A DNA stretch of 64,000 nucleotides from Kitasatospora setae KM-6054 (GTDB taxonomy: Bacteria; Actinomycetota; Actinomycetes; Streptomycetales; Streptomycetaceae), in the NCBI RefSeq assembly GCF_000269985.1, contig NC_016109.1:3906001-3970000 (forward strand). The letters run 5' to 3'. Positions 50,106 through 58,801 of the stretch are shown here, one piece after another. Each line of letters begins with the position of its first letter. Position 1 is the stretch's first letter. Made by a program: the position numbers and the translations under genes. A model generated the notes under the pieces. It was not told the origin of the DNA and did no database searches. It saw nothing but the letters and a program-made list of their open reading frames with translations.

Positions 50106-51035
50106 ATGCGCGCAGTTACCGTGGGCACCTTCGGCGGGCCCGAGGTCCTCGAACTCTCCGAGGTCCCGCTGCCCGAGCCCGGCCCGGGCGAGGTCCGGAT
50201 CAGGGTCGGGGCCGCCGCCCTCAACCCGGTGGACGTCTTCGCCCGCGCGGGCCACCTGACGGCGTACCTGCCGAAGCGGGACCGGTACGTGCTGGGTCTG
50301 GACGTCGCGGGCACCGTCGACGCGCTGGGCGGCGGCGTGAGCGGACCGGCCCCGGGCCAGGCCGTCGTGGGCCTCTCCCCGTGGCTGGCCACCGTGGCCG
50401 GCACCCACGCCGAGTACGTGGTGCTGCCCGCCGACGCGGTGACCGCCGCCCCGGCCGGCGCCGGCGTCGAGGCGGCCGCCACCCTGCCGCTGAACGGCAC
50501 CACCGCCTCGCTGGCCGTCGACGCGCTGGCGGTCTCGGCCGGCGACCTCGTCGTGGTGACCGGCGCGGCGGGCGGGGTCGGCGGCTACGCGGTGCAGTTG
50601 GCCGCCGCCAAGGGCGCCGAGGTCGTCGCGGTGGCCGGCGCCGCCGACGAGCGGCTGGTGCGCGAGCTGGGCGCGGCGCGCTTCGTCGAGCGCGGCGACG
50701 GCGCCGCCGAGCGGATCCGGGCGCTCGCCCCGGCGGGGGTCGCGGGCGTGGTCGACGCCGCCGCGCTGGGCGCCCCCCTGATCGGCGCGGTGCGCGACGG
50801 CGGCCGCTTCGCCGCGCTGCTCGCCCCGGCGGCGCCGGAGGCCGAGCGCGGCATCACGGTGGAGACCGTCCAGCAGGCGCCCGACGCCGGGCGGTTGGCC
50901 GCGCTGGTCACCGACGTCGAGGAGGGCCGGCTGACCCTGCGGGTCGCCCGGACCTTCCGGCTGGCCGAGGCCGCCGCCGCGCACGCGCTGTTCGCCGCGG
51001 GCGGCGTGCGCGGCCGGATCGTCCTGGTCCCGTGA
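50106..51035 (+). CDS. NADP-dependent quinone oxidoreductase (zinc-free MDR)
   Basis: 309 residues from ATG 50106 (CAGGAG upstream; GTG 50103 is an alternative). An alcohol-dehydrogenase-like N-terminus with LNPVDVFARAG and the Rossmann motif VVVTGAAGGVGGYAVQLAAAKGAEVVAV (about 141-170), and no catalytic zinc Cys residues, define the QOR (zeta-crystallin) type MDR. It reduces quinones or enones with NADPH. The HxlR regulator divergent from it suggests induction by electrophiles. Confidence 0.9.
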   Translation: MRAVTVGTFGGPEVLELSEVPLPEPGPGEVRIRVGAAALNPVDVFARAGHLTAYLPKRDRYVLGLDVAGTVDALGGGVSGPAPGQAVVGLSPWLATVAGTHAEYVVLPADAVTAAPAGAGVEAAATLPLNGTTASLAVDALAVSAGDLVVVTGAAGGVGGYAVQLAAAKGAEVVAVAGAADERLVRELGAARFVERGDGAAERIRALAPAGVAGVVDAAALGAPLIGAVRDGGRFAALLAPAAPEAERGITVETVQQAPDAGRLAALVTDVEEGRLTLRVARTFRLAEAAAAHALFAAGGVRGRIVLVP

Positions 51036-51038
51036 GCG

Positions 51039-51087
51039 CCGGCCGGCCGGGCCCCGGGCACCGCCGGACCGGGGCCCGGCCGGCCGG
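51039..51087 (+). terminator. Long perfect hairpin after oxidoreductase
   Basis: A 19-bp fully complementary G/C stem (51039-51057 with 51069-51087) around an 11-base loop, just after the stop. Confidence 0.8.
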
Positions 51088-51119
51088 TGACACCGAGCCT
51101 TAATGCCCTGCTACTGCTC

Positions 51120-51136
51120 CTGCAATAGACTTGCAA
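51120..51136. promoter_or_regulatory. Nur box upstream of sodF
   Basis: CTGCAA-N5-TTGCAA (spacer TAGAC) matches the Nur consensus TTGCAA-N5-TTGCAA with one mismatch. In Streptomyces coelicolor, Nur with nickel represses sodF. The site lies 52 bases upstream of the start, suited to repression. Confidence 0.75.
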
Positions 51137-51188
51137 TAAGGTGGCACTCGCAACTGACCTTCCGTCGATCGAGAAGGGCTGCTCAGCC

Positions 51189-51788
51189 ATGGGTGCCTAC
51201 ACGCTGCCTGACCTCCCGTACGACTACTCCGCCCTCGAGCGCGCGATGTCCGCCGAGATCCTGGAGCTGCACCACTCCAAGCACCACCTGGCGTACGTCA
51301 ACGGCGCCAACCAGACCCTGGAACAGCTCGCCGAGGCCCGCGACAAGGAGCAGTTCGGCTCGCTGGTCGGCCTGCAGAAGACCCTCGGGTTCCACCTCTC
51401 CGGCCACGTGCTGCACTCGCTGTTCTGGGAGAACCTCTCCCCCGAGGGCGGCGACCGGCCCGAGGGCGCGCTCGCCGACGCGATCACCGAGCACTTCGGC
51501 TCCTTCGAGGCGTTCCGCGGCCAGCTCACCGCCGCCACCGTCGGCGTCCAGGGCTCCGGCTGGGGCATCCTCTCCTGGGAGCCGCTGGGCGGGCGCCTGA
51601 TCGTCGAGCAGGTCTACGACCACCACGGCAACGTCGGCCAGGGCACCACCCCGCTGCTCGCCTTCGACGCCTGGGAGCACGCCTACTACCTGCAGTACCG
51701 CAACGTCCGCCCCGACTACGTCACCCGGCTCTGGGACGTCGTCAACTGGCAGGACGTCAGCGCCCGGTACGCCGCCACCCAGGGCTGA
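51189..51788 (+). CDS. sodF: Fe/Mn superoxide dismutase (SodF type)
   Basis: 199 residues from ATG 51189. Metal ligands are in LHHSKHHLAYV (first His), HVLHSLFW (second His), and FDAWEHAYYLQYRN (Asp and His); the fold signature DAWEHAYY is diagnostic. It converts superoxide to oxygen and peroxide in the cytoplasm. The Nur box predicts expression only when nickel is scarce, so that the Ni-SOD is replaced. Fe versus Mn preference cannot be decided from the sequence alone. Confidence 0.93.
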   Translation: MGAYTLPDLPYDYSALERAMSAEILELHHSKHHLAYVNGANQTLEQLAEARDKEQFGSLVGLQKTLGFHLSGHVLHSLFWENLSPEGGDRPEGALADAITEHFGSFEAFRGQLTAATVGVQGSGWGILSWEPLGGRLIVEQVYDHHGNVGQGTTPLLAFDAWEHAYYLQYRNVRPDYVTRLWDVVNWQDVSARYAATQG

Positions 51789-51819
51789 CGGCCGCCGGCG
51801 GACGGACGGCGGCGGGGGC

Positions 51820-52680
51820 TCAGCGGAACGCCGGCAGCGCCCCCGCCGCCCACGCGGCGAACGACCGGGCCGGACGCCCCAGCACCCGCTCGACGTCCGG
51901 CCGGGGCGCGGACTCCGCGGGCAGCGGCGCGCCCAGCACCTCCAGCGTGCCGTCCACCACCGGCGGCGGCATGAAGCGGACCAGCTCGGCGCGCGCCTCC
52001 TCGCGGGTCTGCTCGACGAACCCGACCTCCTCGCCCAGCAGTTCGCCCAGCACCTCGGCCTGCCGGCGCGGACCGATCGCCTCCGGGCCGGTCAGCTCGT
52101 ACACCCGCCCGACGTGCTCGCCGCTGCCGTCGCGCAGCGCCGCCGCCGCGACGGACGCCACGTCCGCCGGGTCCAGCACCGGCAGCGCGACCCCGCCGAA
52201 CGGCGCGGACACCGTGCGCCGCTCGCGCACCGACTCCGCCCAGGCGTAGGCGTTGCTGGCGAACGGGCCCGGCCGCAGGATCGTCCACTCCAGGCCGCTG
52301 CCCCGCACCGCCGCCTCGAACTCGGCCATCCGCCCGTGCCAGGTCTCGTCCGGCCGGGTGCCGGTGACCAGCGAGGAGAGCAGCACCACCCGGCGCACCC
52401 CCGCCCGCGCCGCCGACTCCAGCAGCGCGGCGGCCGGCACCGCGTCCGGCCCCGGGGCGTTCATCTCCGGCGCCAGCATCAGGAACAGCGCCCGCGCCCC
52501 CGCCGGCAGCGCCCCCAGCCCCGCCGGACCCGCCAGATCGGCCCGCAGCGCCACCACCCCGTCCGGCAGCCCCTCGGCCGCCACGCTCCGCGACACCGCG
52601 ACCACCCGCTCCCCCGCCGCCGCCAACTCCGCGACCAACGGCCGGCCGACGTTCCCGGTTGCCCCCGTCACCACGATCAT
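51820..52680 (-). CDS. NmrA-like NAD(P)H-binding protein
   Basis: 286 residues. MIVVTGATGNVGRPLVAELAAAGERV is the Rossmann glycine motif of the NmrA/atypical SDR family (about 1-26), without the catalytic Tyr-Lys pair of classical SDRs. VLLSSLVTG and WTILRPGPFASNAYAW are also typical. Members are NAD(P)-binding sensors or quinone reductases (QorB type). A palindrome at 52773 lies upstream. Confidence 0.85.
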   Translation of the reverse strand: MIVVTGATGNVGRPLVAELAAAGERVVAVSRSVAAEGLPDGVVALRADLAGPAGLGALPAGARALFLMLAPEMNAPGPDAVPAAALLESAARAGVRRVVLLSSLVTGTRPDETWHGRMAEFEAAVRGSGLEWTILRPGPFASNAYAWAESVRERRTVSAPFGGVALPVLDPADVASVAAAALRDGSGEHVGRVYELTGPEAIGPRRQAEVLGELLGEEVGFVEQTREEARAELVRFMPPPVVDGTLEVLGAPLPAESAPRPDVERVLGRPARSFAAWAAGALPAFR

Positions 52681-52772
52681 TTGCCCACAACTCCCTTGTC
52701 AATCATGCCTGTTGACGATCCGTTCGGCGCTTCTCGCCGCCCGCCGAAACGAAGTTAGCATCCGAAAGACAG

Positions 52773-52782
52773 TAGGTACCTA
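52773..52782. promoter_or_regulatory. TAGGTACCTA palindrome upstream of NmrA-like gene
   Basis: A perfect 10-bp palindrome about 93 bases upstream of the NmrA-like start. GTAGGTACCTA-type sequences are typical of HxlR operators; an HxlR gene is nearby (49555) and another at 61924. Confidence 0.45.
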
Positions 52783-52953
52783 GAAGAAAGTGACTACCCC
52801 GCACCACCCCGCCCGGCACCCACCCAGCACCCGCCCGGTACCCGCCCGGACGATTTCCCGCATCGGACGCCAACGGCGCCGGATACGCCGTAATCTCTCC
52901 TCCCAGCGGTGACCCGCGGCCCGGCGCCGCACAGCCGAACAGGGGGCTTCGGG

Positions 52954-53637
52954 GTGGAGTTCGAGGACCGGGTGCCCTTCGCGGCCAGGCTGGAACCCGC
53001 CGACTGGGCGGCCCTGAAGGCGGCCGGCGGCCGCCTCGCCTTCCCGGCCCGGCAGGTCCTGCTCCGCGAACACGAACCCTCCTCGCACGTGCTGGTCCTG
53101 CTCTCCGGTTGGACCAAGGTCACCTCGGCGTCCGCGAACGGGTACGAGGCGCTGCTCGCCCTGCGCGGCCCCGGCGACATCGTGGGCGAGGCCGCCGCGG
53201 TCAGCGGGCGGGCCCGGGCCGCGACCGTGACCGCGCTCTCCCCGACCGAGGCGCTGGCGATCGACGCCGCGACCTTCGCCCGGCTGCTCGACGAACGCCC
53301 CGCCCTGACCCGGCAGTTGCTCGCACTCACCGCCGACCGCACCCGGGACAGCGACCGGCGCCGGGTCGAGTTCGCCGCACTGAGCGTCCAGGAACGGCTG
53401 GCCCTGCTCCTGCTGGAACTGCTGCACACCCACGGGCAGGACGCCGGCGAGGACGGGCAGCTCTCCCCCGGCCTGACCCAGAGCGAACTCGCCGGCTCGG
53501 TCGGCGCCTCCCGGGAGGCCGTGGCCCGCCTGCTGAAGGGCCTGCGCGAACGCGGCATCGTCCGTACCGGGCGCCGCGGCCTCGTCGTCCTGAAACCGGA
53601 GGTCCTGCGCCGGATGGCGGGCCGGGCCACCGGCTGA
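52954..53637 (+). CDS. Crp/Fnr family regulator with cyclic-nucleotide-binding domain
   Basis: 227 residues from GTG 52954 (AGGGGG upstream). The N-terminal cNMP-binding barrel keeps a phosphate-binding cassette, G78-E79 ... R88-A89-A-T-V, as in cAMP receptor proteins (GE...RAATV), so a cyclic nucleotide could really bind. The C-terminal winged helix is LTQSELAGSVGASREAVARLLKGLRERGIVRTGRRGLVVLK (about 170-210). It lies 150 bases upstream of a nucleotidyl-cyclase-like gene on the same strand, with a CRP-like box between them. No Fnr iron-sulfur Cys residues. Confidence 0.9.
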   Translation: MEFEDRVPFAARLEPADWAALKAAGGRLAFPARQVLLREHEPSSHVLVLLSGWTKVTSASANGYEALLALRGPGDIVGEAAAVSGRARAATVTALSPTEALAIDAATFARLLDERPALTRQLLALTADRTRDSDRRRVEFAALSVQERLALLLLELLHTHGQDAGEDGQLSPGLTQSELAGSVGASREAVARLLKGLRERGIVRTGRRGLVVLKPEVLRRMAGRATG

Positions 53638-53669
53638 ACCGGCCCGCCCCGGGCCCGCCCCGCCCGCTC

Positions 53670-53685
53670 TGTGCACGCGGTCACA
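53670..53685 (+). promoter_or_regulatory. CRP-like binding site upstream of cyclase operon
   Basis: TGTGC-ACGCGG-TCACA matches the CRP consensus TGTGA-N6-TCACA with one mismatch. The second half overlaps CACACC-ACC-GGTGTG (53682-53696), another inverted repeat. It lies 103 bases before the cyclase start and directly after the Crp/Fnr gene. Confidence 0.65.
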
Positions 53686-53787
53686 CCACCGGTGTGCCGT
53701 CCTCCGTCGCCCCGCTCCCCGCCCGGCTGGGATCTTCGCACTGCCCGAAGGGGCCGCACCGGCCCGGCACTGCGACGGAAGGCAGCC

Positions 53788-54728
<941 letters not shown>

Positions 54729-54732
<4 letters not shown>

Positions 54733-57110
54733 GCGCCGCACCGAACGCCAGGCACCACCACCACGAGTCCCCGCCCGCGGCCCCGCCGCCCTCCCCGGCC
54801 GCGCCCCCGCCCCCGGCGGCGGGCGCGGCAGCCGGTGCCGCCCCACCCGCGGCCGAGCCGGCCGCCGCCCCCGCCGACCGACCCGCCGGTGAACCGGCCG
54901 CCCACCCCGGGTCCCACCCCGAGTCCAGCCCCGAGCCCAGCCCCGAGCAGGCCTGGAGCTCCCGGCGCGACCTGCTGCGGCACACCCCCGGCTTCTTCCT
55001 CGGCCCGTCCGCCCGGTTCGGCGGTTCCATGGTCGGCGGCGACCAGCACGGCGTCAGCGGCGGCCAGGTCTTCGGCGACGTCATCCTCGGCGGCAGCAAG
55101 ATCGAGTACCGCTTCGGGGAGGACGCCGAGGAGCGCTCCGGCGAGATCCCCACCGCCGAGGTCGACGCGGTGGCGGCCGGGTTCGTCCGGCCCGCCGCCC
55201 CCGAACCCCCGGCCGGGGCGGGCCCCCCGGCGCCGGACGCGTTCGACACCGCGCTGGACCGGCTCCGCGAGCACCGCGTCGTCGTCCTCTCCGGCTCCGC
55301 CGAGACCGGCCGCCGCACCGCCGCGCTGATGCTGCTGCGCACCGTCGGCAGCACCCGGTACCGGACGCTGGACCCGAGCCTGCCGCCCGGCCGGCTGGCC
55401 GGGGAGCTCCGGGCCGGCTGGGGGCACGTCCTGCCCGACTACACCGCCGACGCGGCACGGCCGCTGCGCGAGCACCACCTGCGGGCGCTCAGTGAACGGC
55501 TGCACGCCGAGGGCGGCCACCTGGTCGTCCTGGTCGGCCCGCACCCGACCGTCCACGGCGCCCTGCCCCCCGTACCGTGGCTGCCCCCGGTCCCGGCGGA
55601 CTTCCTGCGCGGCCGGCTGGCGCACCTGCGGATCGACCCGGTCGAGACCGAGCGGCTGCTCGCCCTCGACCCGGTCCGGTCGATGATCGGGCACCCGCGC
55701 CCGATGGCCGAACTGGTCTGGTTCGCCGGGCAGGTCGCCGACTTCTCGCACGGCCGGATCAGCGCGGACCGGCTCGCCGCCCTCGGGCACCACGCGGCCG
55801 AACAGCAGGTGCGGACCTGGTTCGACGGCGAGGACTGCACGATCCACGACAAGGCGTTCCTGATCTCGCTGGCCGCGTTCGACGACGCCCCCTACCCGCT
55901 GGCCGCCGAACTCGGCGACGTGCTCTTCACCCTGCTCCAGCGGATCGAGAACCCCCACCAGCCGGCCGGCATCCCGGTGTTCGGCACCTCCAGCGCGCGG
56001 CGGATCGAACTGGCTCGGGCCGAGCGCTACCAGGAGTCCGAGGAGACCGAGTGGGGGACCGTCCTCCAGAACAAGATCCAGTTCAGGGACCGGCTGACCG
56101 CCCCCGCCCTGCTGCGCGAGGTCTGGAACGGCCACCCCTCGGCCCGCCCCGCGCTGGTCGACTGGCTCCGCGGCCTGGCCCAGGACCCGCGCCCGCTGGT
56201 CCGCACCCGCGCCGCCTTCGTCTCCGCCGTCCTCGCCCACACCGACCTGGCCTCCACCATGGCGCTGCTGATCCAGCCCTGGGCCGCCGACCGGAGCTTC
56301 CGCTCCCGGCTGGCCGCCGCCAACGCCCTCGCCCTGGCCCACCACCCGGGCACCCCGCACATCCCCCGCGTCCTGCGGGCCTGGTCCGCCGAGGGGAACC
56401 ACCGGCTGCGCTGGACCTCGATCCGCGGCTACGCCCTGATCGGCGACTCCTTCCCCGAACAGGCGGTCGCCGCCCTGACCGACGCCGTCCGCGCGATCGA
56501 GGACCGCCAGCGGGAACGCCTCCGGCAGGGCGAGCCGCCCGAGGAGTGGATGGCCGAACTCGACCAGCTCGCCCAGTCCGCGGCCTCGATCCTGCTCGCC
56601 ACCGGACAGCGCTCCGCCCAGGAGGACGACCTCCCCGGCGCCGCCGCCCTGTGGAGCGACCTGGTGCCGCTGGCCCGCACCGGCCTGCTCCGCACCTTCG
56701 TCCTGCTCACCGTCCTGCACGCCTGCGAACCGTCCGACGGCCCCCAGGACACCGGACGCCCCCTGCTGCTCGACCTGTTCGCCCGCGCCGACACCGCCCC
56801 CGGCACCCCCGGCGCCCTGCTCCGGCAGACCGTCGCCGCGCTGTGGCGGACCCTGCTCAACGACCCCACCTACTCCGCCTACGGCCTGAACGCGATGCGG
56901 CGGTGGGTCACCGCCGCCGGCACCGACCCCGACGCCGAGGACGCCCTGGCCGACCTGCTGCCGATGCTGGCGGTCTCCACCGAGGACGCCAAACGGCTCG
57001 ACTACCTGCTCGAACACCTGCCCCGGGCGGCCGACGCGCCGCCGACCGACACCGCCCGGCTGCGCGCGGCCCTGCTCCGGCCCGCGCCCGCGCCCGCGGC
57101 GCCGAGCTGA
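54729..57110 (+). CDS. NLR/STAND-like protein with N-terminal amyloid-like motif and HEAT-like repeats
   Basis: 793 residues from ATG 54729, coupled to the cyclase gene. A His/Pro/Ala-rich leader (about 1-75) precedes residues 99-122 with VGGDQHGVSGG and GDVILGG, matching the cyclase C-terminus. The NTPase-like core starts with a degenerate Walker A, GSAETGRRT at 189-197, in which the usual Lys is Arg; a Walker B-like HLVVLVG lacks the acidic residue. From about residue 440, a helical array with HEAT/ARM spacing follows (RPLVRTRAAFVSAVLAHTD ... RSRLAAANALALAHHPG). NLR-like receptors have this order; catalytic activity is doubtful. Confidence 0.75.
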
Positions 57111-57188
57111 CCCGCCGGGTCTCCCGTCCCCGCCCTCCGCCCTCCGTTCCATCCAGTCCCACCCCGTCCCACCCCAGGAGAAACCGAG

Positions 57189-58463
57189 ATGTACAGGCAG
57201 CCGCAGTGGTCGCAGGGCGCCAACCGGGACACCCGGCTCACCGACCCCGTCGTGACCATCCAGCAGTTGGCGTGGTTCCGGGCGCTGCGCAACACCAGGA
57301 TCGACTACGCCCTGGTGTTCACCACCGCCCAGGGCGGCCTGGAGACCTACCTGCCGCCGAACCGGCCGAGCCGCAACGACCTCGCCACCCGCGGCTGGAC
57401 CAGCGTCTACGAGGTCGACACCGGCGTGCACGACGCCTCGGACGTCCTCCGACTCCCCAGCGACAACGACGCCTTCCGCTTCGACGTGGTGCTGGAGTGC
57501 AGCTGGCAGGTCACCTCCCCCGCCGCCTTCGTCGCCAGCGGCGAGCGCGACGTCATCGCCCTGATCCGCCGGTCCGTCGACGACGCCGTCCGTCCCGTCC
57601 TCCGGCAGTACCCCATGACGGACAGCGCCGGCGCCGAACAGGCCGCCCAGCGCGCGCTGGAACAGGCCGGACCGATCGGCGCCTCGGCCGGCCTGCAGAT
57701 CCGGTACGGCCTCCAGATCCGCCAGGACGAGGAGAGCCAGCAGCACGCCCAGGAGATCCGGCAGCTCGAATTCGCCCGCCGCAAGCTCGTCCCCGAACAC
57801 GCCCTGCGGATGGAGGCCGCCGAACTGGAGACCATCCACGCCCTCACCGTCGACCGGCAGCGGCACCAGGTCGAACTGCAGCGCCAGGAGCAGGACCACC
57901 ACCGTCAGCTCGCCGGGGCCAGACAGGAGTTGGAGCGCCACGAGCTGGAGGCCAAGAAGATCGAGTACTACTCGTACTGGCTCGCCCAGGGCGGCCCCGC
58001 CGCCATGGCCTTCCACCTGGCCCGCCACCCCGAGGACGCCCGGCTCGTCATGGACAACCTCCGGCAGGACCAACTCCAGCTGATGCAGAACCAGTTGAGC
58101 ATGGCGATGCAGGCCCTCGGCGGCGGCCCCGGCGGCCTGGAGGAGCACCAGCTCGACGAACCCAGACGTCTCGCCGCCAGCGTGATCCGGGAAGTCCTGA
58201 GCGCGAAACTCACCTCCGGCGGCAGCCCCGCCACCCCGCCCCCGCCGCTCGCCCCACCGCCCCCGGCCGAACCGCCGGCCGTCCCCGCGCCCCCGGCGGC
58301 GCCCCCGACCCTGCTGGACGCCCCGCCCGTCCCGGCCGCCGCCCCGCCGGCTCCGGCCGAACCGCCCACTCCGGCCGAACCGCCGACGGCCCCGGGACCG
58401 GACCCCCGCGCCGGAACACCGCCGTTCGACCAGCGGATCCCCACCCCGCCGCCCAGCCGATGA
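57189..58463 (+). CDS. SPFH/band-7-like coiled-coil protein
   Basis: 424 residues from ATG 57189 (CAGGAG upstream). The N-terminal part contains an SPFH-like beta-alpha region (RFDVVLECSWQVTSPAAFVASGERDVIALIRRSVDDAVRPVLRQYPM, about 98-144), then a long charged coiled coil (about 185-270, HQVELQRQEQDHHRQLAGARQELERHELEAKK), and a Pro/Ala-rich tail. No transmembrane helix, unlike flotillins. SPFH proteins scaffold membrane complexes. It overlaps the next gene by four bases (ATGA). Assignment is moderate. Confidence 0.65.
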   Translation: MYRQPQWSQGANRDTRLTDPVVTIQQLAWFRALRNTRIDYALVFTTAQGGLETYLPPNRPSRNDLATRGWTSVYEVDTGVHDASDVLRLPSDNDAFRFDVVLECSWQVTSPAAFVASGERDVIALIRRSVDDAVRPVLRQYPMTDSAGAEQAAQRALEQAGPIGASAGLQIRYGLQIRQDEESQQHAQEIRQLEFARRKLVPEHALRMEAAELETIHALTVDRQRHQVELQRQEQDHHRQLAGARQELERHELEAKKIEYYSYWLAQGGPAAMAFHLARHPEDARLVMDNLRQDQLQLMQNQLSMAMQALGGGPGGLEEHQLDEPRRLAASVIREVLSAKLTSGGSPATPPPPLAPPPPAEPPAVPAPPAAPPTLLDAPPVPAAAPPAPAEPPTPAEPPTAPGPDPRAGTPPFDQRIPTPPPSR

Positions 58464-58753
58464 GCACCGCCCACGACGCCGGGACCATCCCCGACCCTCG
58501 ACTGCCCGCACTCGAACTCCGCCGCGCCGAAAGCCTGTTGGCCGACCTCCGGCAGGAGTCGGCCCGCATCGACACCAAGGGCTCGGTACTCGTCGGGGCC
58601 CAGGGCATCGCGGGCGCGGCCCTGGTCGGGATCCTCACCTCGCTGGTCGACATCAGCAGCATCGTCGCCGGCACGTACTGGTGGCTGCGGGTCGGCATCG
58701 TCCTCTTCGCCGCCGCCCTCGTCCTGCTCCCGGGTTCGCTCCTGATCGGCTGA
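58460..58753 (+). CDS. PycTM-like two-helix membrane protein, short
   Basis: 97 residues from ATG 58460. LELRRAESLLADLRQESARIDTKGSVLVGAQGIAGAALVGILTS is close to the first half of Pycsar effector PycTM proteins, which begin with an Asp-Thr-Lys-containing helix leading into a membrane helix. Two transmembrane helices follow (about 46-65 and 75-95), and the protein ends in LLPGSLLIG. Known PycTM proteins are roughly twice as long, with a C-terminal region after the helices, so this copy is shortened or represents a minimal form. Coupled to the SPFH-like gene. Confidence 0.7.
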   Translation: MSTAHDAGTIPDPRLPALELRRAESLLADLRQESARIDTKGSVLVGAQGIAGAALVGILTSLVDISSIVAGTYWWLRVGIVLFAAALVLLPGSLLIG

Positions 58754-58801
58754 ACTCCGCCGCCCGCCCCGGCTCCTTCCCGTCCGAGGAGACCCTCCGC
58801 C

